Shown piece by piece: positions 1-7,078 of a DNA stretch of 64,000 bases. A program made the translations under genes and the position numbers. The stretch's first letter is position 1, and each line of letters starts with the position of its first letter. Source of the stretch: JAUXJB01 sp965226855 (GTDB lineage Bacteria; Myxococcota_A; UBA9160; SZUA-336); the NCBI GenBank assembly GCA_965226855.1, contig CBDDEE010000027.1:186001-250000 (forward strand), given 5' to 3'. The notes beneath the pieces are model-generated. The model saw only the letters and a program-made list of their open reading frames with translations. It was not told where the DNA came from and did no database searches.

Positions 1-1
1 G

Positions 2-688
2 AACTTGCTTGTCATGCGCGAAGAGTTCGACACGGGGCCGAATCCCTTTGCCCAGGACCTGGCTGGTCCGCTGACGTGCCTGCTCCGCGACCTGGCGCGA
101 CGCCTCGGAGTCGTGATTGCGGGCGGCACCTTCCCGGAGCGGACGGACGACGCCGCGCGTGTGTACAACACGTCGGTCCTGATCGACAGCGACGGCGAGA
201 TCCGGGGCGTCTACCGCAAGATCCACCTGTTCGACGTAGAGCTCCCCGGCGCATCGCTACACGAGTCGCGCACGGTGGCACCCGGCAGTGAGCTTGTCGT
301 GGCGGACACCTCGCTCGGCGCGATCGGCCTTTCGGTCTGCTACGACATGCGCTTCCCGGAGCTGTATCGCAAGCTGGCGGCGCGGGGCGCGCGCATCCTC
401 CTCGTACCGTCCGCGTTCACAGTCCCGACCGGGCGCGATCACTGGGAGGTGTTGCTGCGGGCCCGGGCGATCGAGAACCAGTCCTTCGTGCTCGCCGCCG
501 CGCAGTACGGGGAGCACAACACGACGCGGCGCTCTTACGGACGCTCACTCATCGTCGATCCCTGGGGCACCGTGCTCGCCACAGCGGCCGACGGCGAGGG
601 AATGGCGCTGGCGGAGCTGGACTTCCAGCGTCTGGAGGACATCCGGGCCCGCCTACCGGCACTCAAGCACCGGCGCCTCGACATCTAA
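2..688 (+). CDS. Carbon-nitrogen hydrolase (nitrilase/omega-amidase type), 5'-truncated by window edge
   Basis: Cytoplasmic amidase of the nitrilase superfamily, which hydrolyses amide C-N bonds with a Glu-Lys-Cys triad. The Lys is visible in YRKIHLFD (about residue 72 of the visible part) and the nucleophilic Cys in SVCYDMRFPE (about residue 112). The following FPELYRKLAARGA and HWEVLLRARAIENQ segments are typical of the Nit1/Nit2 omega-amidase branch, which removes alpha-ketoglutaramate or deaminated glutathione. The catalytic Glu and the first beta-strands are missing because the gene begins before the window; the reading frame is open to base 2. The TTG at position 5 is therefore not taken as the start. 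Substrate is not determinable here. Confidence 0.9.
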   Translation, partial: NLLVMREEFDTGPNPFAQDLAGPLTCLLRDLARRLGVVIAGGTFPERTDDAARVYNTSVLIDSDGEIRGVYRKIHLFDVELPGASLHESRTVAPGSELVVADTSLGAIGLSVCYDMRFPELYRKLAARGARILLVPSAFTVPTGRDHWEVLLRARAIENQSFVLAAAQYGEHNTTRRSYGRSLIVDPWGTVLATAADGEGMALAELDFQRLEDIRARLPALKHRRLDI

Positions 689-720
689 AGCGGAGGCGAT
701 GCGCTGCCGATCGCCGACCT

Positions 721-1014
721 GTGAGGGAAGCTGAGCTGATCCTGCGTCGCGAAGGCCATCCAGAAGAGATCTTTCAGCTCCAGTCGGCTGAGACCCTGAT
801 CGGCCGCGCCCCCACGAACGATCTGCGCTTCAAAGACGAGAGCATGAGCCGCGAGCACGCTGTGATCCTCTGGGAGAACGACATCTACACGATCGAGGAT
901 CTCCAGAGCACCAACGGAATCCGAGTCAACGGCAAGAAGCAGCGCTCGGCCGAGCTCCAGGATGGCGACGAGGTCTGGATCGGGCAGACCCGCATCACCT
1001 TCGTCCTCAAGTAA
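721..1014 (+). CDS. Small FHA-domain protein
   Basis: A 97-residue protein consisting of almost nothing but a forkhead-associated domain, a phosphothreonine-peptide reader. The fingerprints are in order: GR at 28-29, SREH at 43-46 and NG at 65-66. The start is GTG, 32 bases after the amidase stop and on the same strand, so the two may be co-transcribed. Stand-alone FHA proteins usually act with Ser/Thr kinases or secretion systems; the nearest kinase in this window is about 50 kb away, so no partner is assigned. No membrane segment. Confidence 0.85.
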   Translation: MREAELILRREGHPEEIFQLQSAETLIGRAPTNDLRFKDESMSREHAVILWENDIYTIEDLQSTNGIRVNGKKQRSAELQDGDEVWIGQTRITFVLK

Positions 1015-1123
1015 CCCGAGCTGGGCAAAGATCTTCCCCTTTTCGGCGGCTCCCGCCTCCTTGCCCTCGTCGCGGCGCGTTCGGCGCTTGTGCGCAGGCA
1101 CGGGCCTTGCGTGTTCCGGAGTC

Positions 1124-1399
1124 ATGAAGATCCAGAACCTGACCGGACGTGCCCTCTCAGTCCTCCGCAAGACGCTGGCCGAGACCGCCGAGCCCGAGTG
1201 CACCCGCTTCCTGGTGTCGGACGCGGTGGTCGTGCAGGAGGGAAACCACTTTGCGATCGAGGTCGGTGCTGGCGATCGCGCTGAGCTCGAGGCGATCAGG
1301 CTCCGTCTCGCAGGACGCTGCGACTGCGGGGCGCCGCTGTCCAGGCGCGGCGAGCAACTGCTTTGCAGGACGTGCAGCCGCGAGTACCGCTGGCAGTAG
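1124..1399 (+). CDS. Hypothetical protein with C-terminal four-cysteine motif
   Basis: A 91-residue protein not recognised as a named family. The C-terminal third has CDCG followed about 14 residues later by CRTC, a C-x-C...C-x2-C arrangement that could bind one zinc. The ATG at 1124 is chosen over an in-frame upstream start at 962, because the extension would overlap the FHA gene and translates to low-complexity Arg/Ser/Pro sequence. It converges on the LOG-family gene, whose stop begins one base after this stop. Function unknown. Confidence 0.5.
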   Translation: MKIQNLTGRALSVLRKTLAETAEPECTRFLVSDAVVVQEGNHFAIEVGAGDRAELEAIRLRLAGRCDCGAPLSRRGEQLLCRTCSREYRWQ

Positions 1400-2053
1400 C
1401 TACACCTGCAGCTGCTCCTGCATGCGCTTCCAGCCTTGCGCGACGAGCCGCGTGACCTCCTCGGGAGTGTCGACTACCTGAAATAGCTTCAGATCGCGCT
1501 TCGCGATCAGGCCGCGGCGCAGGGCAACGTCATGCAGCCAGTCGACCAGACCGCTCCAGTAATCCGAGTCGACGAGGATCACAGGGAAGTTCTTCATTTT
1601 CTCCGTCTGCTTGAGCGTGAGGCACTCGAACATCTCGTCGAGTGTCCCGAAGCCGCCAGGGAGCCCGACGAACGCGCAGGAGTACTTCACGAACATCACC
1701 TTGCGCGCAAAGAAGTAGTCGAAGTGGATGATTGTGTCCGCGTACGGGTTCGAGTCCTGCTCCCGGGGCAGCTTGATGTTTAGGCCGATCGAGGGCGCGT
1801 CCGCGTCCTTGGCGCCGCGGTTCGCGGCTTCCATCGCTCCTGGCCCACCACCCGTGACGATCGCGAAGCCCTCCTCTGCGAGACTGCGGGCGATCTCGCG
1901 GGCGAGGGCGTACGTGGGATGAGAACGCTGGACACGCGCACCACCGAAGATGGAGACCGCCGGCCAGATGGGGCCGAGGGTCTCGAAGCCCTCGACGAAC
2001 TCGGCCATGATCCGAAAGATCGTCCAGGTGTCCTTGCTGCGGAGTTCTCTCAC
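1400..2053 (-). CDS. LOG-family protein (TIGR00730; cytokinin riboside phosphoribohydrolase-like)
   Basis: A 217-residue Rossmann-fold protein of the LOG family (formerly 'lysine decarboxylase'), which cleaves the N-glycosidic bond of purine nucleoside monophosphates. It has the nucleotide motif GGGPGAMEAANRGA and the family signature PGGFGTLDEMFE, with the catalytic Arg/Glu region in YFFARKVMFVKYSCAF. Length and N-terminus (FETLGPIWPAVSIFGGAR) match the long bacterial subgroup. The same-strand PFK gene ends about 65 bases upstream. The precise substrate cannot be assigned. Confidence 0.9.
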   Translation of the reverse strand: MRELRSKDTWTIFRIMAEFVEGFETLGPIWPAVSIFGGARVQRSHPTYALAREIARSLAEEGFAIVTGGGPGAMEAANRGAKDADAPSIGLNIKLPREQDSNPYADTIIHFDYFFARKVMFVKYSCAFVGLPGGFGTLDEMFECLTLKQTEKMKNFPVILVDSDYWSGLVDWLHDVALRRGLIAKRDLKLFQVVDTPEEVTRLVAQGWKRMQEQLQV

Positions 2054-2120
2054 CTTCCCGAGAACTATCGGAGCTCTCGGTGACGGAGTTGACGCCGCGC
2101 GGGAACGCGCGACATCTGCC

Positions 2121-3146
2121 TCAGTTGAAGAAGATCTCCGCCAGCGCGATCAGCTCGGGATCTACGGCCTTGGGCTCGGCGACGGCGCGCTGCAGGTCGA
2201 CCGCGAGGACCTTGTTTCCTCGCAAGGACACCATGGTTCCAAATTGGCCCCGGTGCACGAGGTGGCAGGCGAGAGATCCGTAGCGCGTCGAGAGCACGCG
2301 ATCGTAGGCCGTCGGCGTTCCGCCGCGCTGGACGTGGCCCAGCACCGTCACGCGCGTCTCGAAGCCTGTCTCCGCGCCGATACGTTCCGCCAGCGCATGG
2401 CCGATCCCGCCGAGCAGTGCGTGGCCGAACTCGTCCGTACGAGAGGCGCGGCCGCCCTCGAGCGTCTGGATGCGCGCACCCTCCGCGACCACGATGATGC
2501 TGTAGTTTCGGCCTCTTGCAGCGCGCTCGACCACGGCGCTGCAGATCTGGTCGACGCTCACCTCGCGCTCGGGGATCGCTATGTAGCTGGCTCCCCCGGC
2601 GATCCCCGCGTGGATCGCGATCCAGCCCGTGTGGCGGCCCATCACTTCCACCACCATGACGCGGTTGTGGCTCTCAGCGGTGGTGTGCAGGCGGTCGATG
2701 GCCTCGGTCGCGATCGACACCGCGGTGTCAAAGCCGAAGGTGTAGTCGGTGGCGGGAATGTCGTTGTCGATCGTCTTCGGGACTCCCACGATGGGCCAGC
2801 TCTGCTCCCGGTGCAGTCGGGCTGCCACACCGAGGGTGTCCTCACCGCCCACCGCGATGAGCGCATCGAGACCGAGGCGCTTCCAGCTCTCGGCCATCTG
2901 CCCGAACACTTCGGGCGTCCGGTACGGGTTCGTGCGCGAGGTGCGCAACACGGTGCCGCCAACGCGCAGCAGCCCGCGAACTTCTTCGGGCTCGATCGTG
3001 CGCGTGTTGTCCTCCACGAGTCCGCGCCAGCCCTCGAGGATGCCCACCACGTCGCTGCCGCGGGCCGCCGCGCAGCGGACCACCGCCCGAATGACCGCGT
3101 TCAGGCCCGGACAGTCTCCGCCCCCAGTCAACAATCCGATCCTCAT
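2121..3146 (-). CDS. pfp: 6-phosphofructokinase, pyrophosphate-dependent type
   Basis: A 341-residue PfkA-superfamily enzyme interconverting fructose 6-phosphate and fructose 1,6-bisphosphate. The active-site motif TIDNDI, the substrate motif MGRHTGW and the N-terminal GGGDCPGLN loop are all present. Two residues decide the phosphoryl donor. The ATP enzymes have GGDGS and PGTIDND, whereas this protein has GGEDT (Asp103) and PKTIDND (Lys124). Asp plus Lys at these positions is the established signature of PPi-dependent enzymes such as that of Amycolatopsis methanolica, so reversible PPi-linked glycolysis is inferred. No fusion or truncation is seen. Confidence 0.9.
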   Translation of the reverse strand: MRIGLLTGGGDCPGLNAVIRAVVRCAAARGSDVVGILEGWRGLVEDNTRTIEPEEVRGLLRVGGTVLRTSRTNPYRTPEVFGQMAESWKRLGLDALIAVGGEDTLGVAARLHREQSWPIVGVPKTIDNDIPATDYTFGFDTAVSIATEAIDRLHTTAESHNRVMVVEVMGRHTGWIAIHAGIAGGASYIAIPEREVSVDQICSAVVERAARGRNYSIIVVAEGARIQTLEGGRASRTDEFGHALLGGIGHALAERIGAETGFETRVTVLGHVQRGGTPTAYDRVLSTRYGSLACHLVHRGQFGTMVSLRGNKVLAVDLQRAVAEPKAVDPELIALAEIFFN

Positions 3147-3221
3147 GGCCGCGCGAGTCTCGCCCCTGCGCGGGGAGTGTCAAGCCGGCTCCGGTCCCCG
3201 GCCTGCGTTATCCTGTCGTCG

Positions 3222-3839
3222 ATGACGACGACGAGTGCCGCCCCCAACCGGCCCGAGGAAGCCGAATTCGTCGGGCGCCTGCGAGCCGGCGACGAAGACG
3301 CCTACACGGAACTCGTAGGCGAGCAGGCCGGGCGGCTGCTCGCCGTGGCGCGGCGCATGCTCGGGAACGAGGAGGACGCGCACGACGTGGTCCAGGAAGC
3401 GTTCCTGTCGGCCTTCAGGGCCATCGATCGCTTCGAGGGCGGCGCGCGCCTCTCCACCTGGTTACACCGCATCGTCGTGAACGCCGCCCTCATGAAGATC
3501 CGCTCGCGCAAGCGGCGCCCGGAAACTCCGATCGACGAGCTGCTCCCGACCTTTCTCGAAGATGGTCATCAGACCACCACACCAGTAGAGTGGAAGAGAA
3601 CGGCGCAGGACGTGCTCGAGAGCCAGGAGACGCGGGCGATGGTGCGCGGGCTGATTGACGAGCTACCGGAGATCTACCGGAACGTTCTGATTCTGCGCGA
3701 CATCGAAGAACTCGACACGAAGGAGACTGCCGGCCTGCTCGAGATCACGCCGAACGCCGTCAAGATCCGTCTTCACCGGGCCCGGCTAGCGCTACGAACG
3801 CTGCTGGACCCGCACATGCGCGAGGGAGCCGAGGGATGA
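3222..3839 (+). CDS. ECF-type RNA polymerase sigma factor
   Basis: A 205-residue extracytoplasmic-function sigma factor. Region 2 spans about residues 25-95 (DAHDVVQEAFLSAFRAIDRF, then STWLHRIVVNAALMKIR). Region 4 lies near residues 135-195 (LPEIYRNVLILRDIE and the recognition helix in ITPNAVKIRLHRAR). The ATG at 3222 is chosen because the open frame extends 1.2 kb upstream across the PFK gene, which is antisense. It is divergent from pfp with a 75-base gap that must hold both promoters. Its stop overlaps the downstream anti-sigma start by four bases. Confidence 0.93.
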   Translation: MTTTSAAPNRPEEAEFVGRLRAGDEDAYTELVGEQAGRLLAVARRMLGNEEDAHDVVQEAFLSAFRAIDRFEGGARLSTWLHRIVVNAALMKIRSRKRRPETPIDELLPTFLEDGHQTTTPVEWKRTAQDVLESQETRAMVRGLIDELPEIYRNVLILRDIEELDTKETAGLLEITPNAVKIRLHRARLALRTLLDPHMREGAEG

Positions 3840-4087
3840 CCTGTCGAGAGATGGTGGAGTTCTTGACCGACTACTCGAACGGGGAGCTTCCCCCCGCACA
3901 GGCCCGCATCTTCGAGGAGCACCTGGACTGCTGTCCGCCGTGCCTGGATTATCTCGAGACCTACAAGACCACGGTCCGGCTCGGAAAGGCGGTCTGCCAG
4001 ATCCCGGACGGGCCTCCGCCGGAGGACGCGCCCCAGGAGCTGCTCCGGGCGATCCTGACGGCGCGAAAGGCCGAGACCGCCCGCTAG
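3836..4087 (+). CDS. Zinc-binding anti-sigma factor (ZAS domain)
   Basis: An 83-residue protein with the anti-sigma zinc motif H-x3-C-x2-C at His29, Cys33 and Cys36, in the segment FEEHLDCCPPCLDYLE. It starts with ATG overlapping the sigma-factor stop by four bases, so the pair is translationally coupled. No membrane segment follows, so this is a cytosolic ZAS protein of the type that senses redox or other internal signals by zinc release. An additional Cys (Cys32) next to the ligand is notable. It is the presumed inhibitor of the adjacent ECF sigma factor. Confidence 0.88.
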   Translation: MTCREMVEFLTDYSNGELPPAQARIFEEHLDCCPPCLDYLETYKTTVRLGKAVCQIPDGPPPEDAPQELLRAILTARKAETAR

Positions 4088-4090
4088 TCT

Positions 4091-4217
4091 GGGGACCCGT
4101 CGCGCGAGCGATCCTCCTGCGGGTCAGCGACCCACGAGCCGCTGACGACCACCCGCCTCCGCTCAGGCCTTGCGGCCTTCGCTGCGCGCGGCGCTCTCGC
4201 GCCGCTTGCACCTGCGG
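4091..4217. repeat. REP-like intergenic element, copy 1
   Basis: An intergenic sequence that recurs at 27186-27281. Both copies begin with a GGACCCG-containing segment and end with TTCGCTGCGC, a hairpin, then TTGC. Here the hairpin is GCGGCGC-TCTC-GCGCCGC (4188-4205), a perfect 7-bp stem with a 4-base loop. The other copy has the same flanks, but the two arms are swapped. It lies just after the anti-sigma stop and may also act as a terminator. Confidence 0.6.
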
Positions 4218-4241
4218 GACCTACCCTTCGCCAAGCCGACA

Positions 4242-5512
4242 CAGGCTGCGGAGAAAGTGACTGGGTTGGGCGGGACGCCTCTGACGGGAGGCGTGCCGAG
4301 CAGGGAGAGGGATCGCCGTTCCCGGTACGAACCGGTTCGGTGTCGCACGGGTAGATCTTGCGGGATCATGAGCTATGTCGCCTCCAACAGGTTGCGGATA
4401 CGGACCAGGTTGTAGGCCGCAGCAGTGAAGGTGAAGACCCAGCCGACCCGATCCGTGCCCCGGTGCCGGGTCTTGCGCATCAAGCCCACCGTCTTCATCC
4501 AGCCAAACACCTCCTCCACCCGTTTGCGGAAGCGCTGGCTCACCTCGTAGCCCGGGTGTCCTGTGGTCCTTCGATCGATCGCGCTTCGGCGGTTCGTCGT
4601 GTTCTGTGCCACGTGCGGGGTAACGCTCCAGGCCCGAAGCGCCTGCACAAAGCTCTTGGCGTCGTAGCCCTTGTCTCCAGCCAGGGTGATCCGGCGAGCG
4701 CCCCCCAGACCCAGCACCATCTCGAGAGCCGCTTCGCGCTCCGCATACCCCGACGCCTGAGTGAGCTTCGCCGCCACCACCAGGCCGTTGCGGTTCTCCG
4801 TCACGACGTGTCCCTGATACGCGAGCCGCGCGCCCTGGCCCCTCATCCCCGCCAGTCGGGCGTCCGGATCCGTCCTCGACGCATGCGTCTGGTTGCTCCG
4901 CTTCTCGCCCCGGAAGTTGACCGTCGGGTTGCCCGGGTCGTCATCGTCCCTGCGCTTCTCGTCCTTGCGCACGAAGCTCTTCTGGCTCGCCCACGCCTCG
5001 ATCAGCGTCCCGTCCACCGTGAAGTGCTCCGATGACACCAACCCCTCCGACTCCGCCTGCGCCAGCACCGCCTCGAAGAAATGCTGAGCGATCTCGCCCT
5101 TCAGCAGCCGTTCCCGATTCTTGGTGAACACCGTCGCGCTGAACACCTCATCGTCCAGCTCCAGGCCCACGAACCAGCGGTAGAGCAGGTTGTAGTCGAT
5201 CTGCTCGATCAGCTGGCGCTCGCTCCGGATCGTGTACAGCACCTGCAACAGCAGCGCCCGCAACAGCTGCTCCGGCGGGACCGACGGTCGGCCGACCCCT
5301 TTGGCGTAGATACCATCGAAGCGTCGCGACAGCTGCTCCAGCGCCGCGTCCACCAGTCGCCGGATCGCTCGAAGCGGATGGTCCTCGGGAATCCGGGACT
5401 CCAGCGATACGTAGCTGAAGATCCCACCCTGGAGCGTCTGCGGTCCTCTCACATCTCCCCCTTGGGGCTTCCCTCAAAGGTACCCTTCGATGAGGAGTTT
5501 TTCAGCAGCCTG
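4242..5512 (-). mobile_element. IS5-type insertion sequence, copy A (1271 bp)
   Basis: Complete element inserted in minus orientation. Terminal inverted repeats are CAGGCTGCTGAAAAA at the transposase-start end and CAGGCTGCGGAGAAA at the other end (13 of 15 match). Its transposase is identical in protein sequence to copies B and D. CTAG flanks the end next to arsS (5513-5516), but the opposite flank reads GACA (4238-4241), so the expected CTAG duplication is lost. The CTAG contains the arsS stop codon. A hairpin ACGCCTC-CCGTCA-GAGGCGT lies inside the element near the CAGGCTGCGGAG end and could stop transcription. Confidence 0.95.
4373..5452 (-). CDS. IS5-family DDE transposase (copy A)
   Basis: A 359-residue transposase with an N-terminal DUF772-type domain (about residues 1-115) and a DDE catalytic domain. 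The likely triad is Asp147 in TVDGTLIEAW, Asp260 in AGDKGYD and Glu314 in RVEEVFGWMK. The start is GTG preceded by GGGGGAGAT. The protein is identical to those at 15691-16770 and 57399-58478. Residues 83-97 of this protein reappear inside the GGDEF-EAL protein at 31113-32936. Confidence 0.96.
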   Translation of the reverse strand: MRGPQTLQGGIFSYVSLESRIPEDHPLRAIRRLVDAALEQLSRRFDGIYAKGVGRPSVPPEQLLRALLLQVLYTIRSERQLIEQIDYNLLYRWFVGLELDDEVFSATVFTKNRERLLKGEIAQHFFEAVLAQAESEGLVSSEHFTVDGTLIEAWASQKSFVRKDEKRRDDDDPGNPTVNFRGEKRSNQTHASRTDPDARLAGMRGQGARLAYQGHVVTENRNGLVVAAKLTQASGYAEREAALEMVLGLGGARRITLAGDKGYDAKSFVQALRAWSVTPHVAQNTTNRRSAIDRRTTGHPGYEVSQRFRKRVEEVFGWMKTVGLMRKTRHRGTDRVGWVFTFTAAAYNLVRIRNLLEAT

Positions 5513-6484
5513 CTAGGCGTCCTCGAGGGTCCCGCCGCAGCTGGATCCCGCCCCCGCGGTGCAGCCGAAGCAGTGCGAGGCCGTCGCGATGGGCTCGCCT
5601 TCCAGCTCGGAAAGGCTCTCGATCTCCCACAGCGTCCGCCGCTTACCAGCGAGCGGAAGCTCGAGTGCCAGGTTGAAGTCGCAGTCGTAGAGCTGCCCAT
5701 CGTGTCCCACCGAAACGAGCGTTCTGCACATGACCTGGGCGACCACGCGCGGGTTGAAGTGGTTGACCAGCAACGAGAGGTACTCGGAGGCCTGGCCCCT
5801 GCGCACCAGCATGTCGCCGAAGCGTTTGATCGGCATGTTCGTGATCGCGAGCAGGCGATGGAACTCGACCCCGAAGCGCTCCCCGAGCTCGACCTTGTAC
5901 TCGTTCTCGAGCTCGGCCTGCGGAGGCGGGAGCGAGGGACCCAGCGGGTTGTACACCAGGTCGAGACGCAGCTCTGAGCCCGGGCGACCGTAGCCTAGGC
6001 CGTTCAGCCAGCGTAGTGCCTCGATGCTGCGATCGAACACGTCTCGCCCGCGCTGGCTCTCGACGTTCTCCTTGGTGTAGCAAGGCAGCGAGGCGATCAC
6101 CCGCACGCTGTTCTGCGCGAAGAATGCCGGCAGGTCTCGATACCCTGGCTCGTGGAGGATGGTGAGGTTGCAACGGTCGATGACCTCGAGACCGAGCGCC
6201 CGTGCGCGTGCCACCAGGACCCGAAAGCGCGGGTGCATCTCGGGAGCGCCACCCGTGAGGTCGAGCGTCCGCACGTCAGGACTCGCCTCGAGGAGCTCGA
6301 GCACACGCGCGACCACGGCATCGTCCATTGTCTCGGTGCGTTTGGGGCCGGACTCGACGTGGCAATGGTGACAGGCGAGATTGCAGCGCAGCGTCACGTT
6401 CAGCTGCAGGGTGTCGACCCGTGCCCGGACGAACGGCTTCAGCCCGTGGCGCCGCAGCACCTCGTCGAGGTTCGCCTTCTCCAT
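5513..6484 (-). CDS. arsS: Radical SAM protein of the arsenosugar biosynthesis type (ArsS-like)
   Basis: A 323-residue radical SAM enzyme. The [4Fe-4S] motif C-x3-C-x2-C is at Cys34, Cys38 and Cys41 (RCNLACHHCH). The C-terminal half is the DUF3641 domain, ending in CFGCTAGAGSSCGG, the ending typical of ArsS, which builds the ribosyl part of arsenosugars from S-adenosylmethionine. The ATG at 6484 is chosen because further upstream the frame is low-complexity. The stop codon TAG lies in the CTAG next to IS copy A, and the last residues (TLEDA) are only a few beyond the usual family end, so the protein is probably intact. No arsM methyltransferase is seen nearby, so the arsenic role is inferred from family only. 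Confidence 0.85.
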   Translation of the reverse strand: MEKANLDEVLRRHGLKPFVRARVDTLQLNVTLRCNLACHHCHVESGPKRTETMDDAVVARVLELLEASPDVRTLDLTGGAPEMHPRFRVLVARARALGLEVIDRCNLTILHEPGYRDLPAFFAQNSVRVIASLPCYTKENVESQRGRDVFDRSIEALRWLNGLGYGRPGSELRLDLVYNPLGPSLPPPQAELENEYKVELGERFGVEFHRLLAITNMPIKRFGDMLVRRGQASEYLSLLVNHFNPRVVAQVMCRTLVSVGHDGQLYDCDFNLALELPLAGKRRTLWEIESLSELEGEPIATASHCFGCTAGAGSSCGGTLEDA

Positions 6485-6598
6485 TCGTACTCCAGAGGCC
6501 CGCGCGGACCCAATGGTAGACCCTTTTCGCCCCCTGGCACACATCAAGCCGCCTCGGCCGCGGGCCGATAGTCCCGGCGACTGGGGGGTGGAAGGCCG

Positions 6599-6937
6599 AT
6601 GCCGAAACGCGCGGGCGGAATCGAGCGACGCAAGCTCAAGCGCAACGTCACTCGCGTCCCGGCCTCGTTCGAGTCCGGCGAGCTGCGGGGAACGGGGCAC
6701 ATCAAGAACGTGAGCAAGGGCGGCCTCTTCCTGCGCTCCGAAGCGCTGCCCGAGCCGGGCAGTGAGGTCCGCGTCATCTTCCACACCCAGAAGGGGCGCA
6801 AGATAGAGGTCCAGGGTATCGTCGTCTGGAGCACGACAGAGCTGGAGCATCCAGACGCTCGCGCGGGCTTCGGCGTGCGCTTCGAAGGTGCGTCGGAGCA
6901 GTTCCTCGAGTTCTACGAGAAGATCCTGTTCTACTAG
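6599..6937 (+). CDS. PilZ-domain protein
   Basis: A 112-residue single-domain protein resembling PilZ, the c-di-GMP receptor fold. It has an Arg-rich N-terminal switch (IERRKLKRNVTRVPASF), the strand motif NVSKGGLFLRS (equivalent to D/N-x-S-x-x-G) and the closing strand FGVRF. The first motif is not an exact R-x3-R arrangement, so ligand binding is likely but not certain. It diverges from arsS across a 114-base gap. It could transmit signals from the GGDEF proteins encoded elsewhere in the window. Confidence 0.8.
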   Translation: MPKRAGGIERRKLKRNVTRVPASFESGELRGTGHIKNVSKGGLFLRSEALPEPGSEVRVIFHTQKGRKIEVQGIVVWSTTELEHPDARAGFGVRFEGASEQFLEFYEKILFY

Positions 6938-6944
6938 ACGCGGC

Positions 6945-7021
6945 TGGCGCTCCCGGTAGGATTCGAACCTACTACCCTTCGCTTAGGAGGCGAATGCTCT
7001 ATCCAAATGAGCTACGGGAGC
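6945..7021 (-). tRNA. tRNA-Arg (anticodon CCU)
   Basis: Reads on the minus strand as a full cloverleaf: acceptor GCTCCCG pairing with CGGGAGC, D-arm GCTC/GAGC, anticodon stem TTCGC/GCGAA with loop CTCCTAA (anticodon CCU) and T-arm GTAGG-TTCGAAT-CCTAC. The discriminator is G, and CCA is encoded in the DNA (6945-6947). It decodes AGG. Confidence 0.96.
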
Positions 7022-7078
7022 ACACCCGCAAGTAGTAGACGTTCTCCGCTCCGACGACAACGTCGGTCCCGTTCCAAA

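Noticed and set aside
962..1123. N-terminal extension of the four-Cys hypothetical protein
   Set aside because: Overlaps the FHA gene and is Ser/Arg/Pro-rich without resemblance to a domain; the ATG at 1124 gives a compact protein.
1950..3839. A 629-codon open frame covering the sigma factor and the strand opposite the PFK gene
   Set aside because: Only the last 205 codons show family sequence; the rest is the antisense of pfp. The sigma factor is annotated from the ATG at 3222.
6945..7021. tRNA-Arg as an attachment site for an integrated element
   Set aside because: No integrase and no repeat of the tRNA 3' end was seen in the neighbouring sequence.
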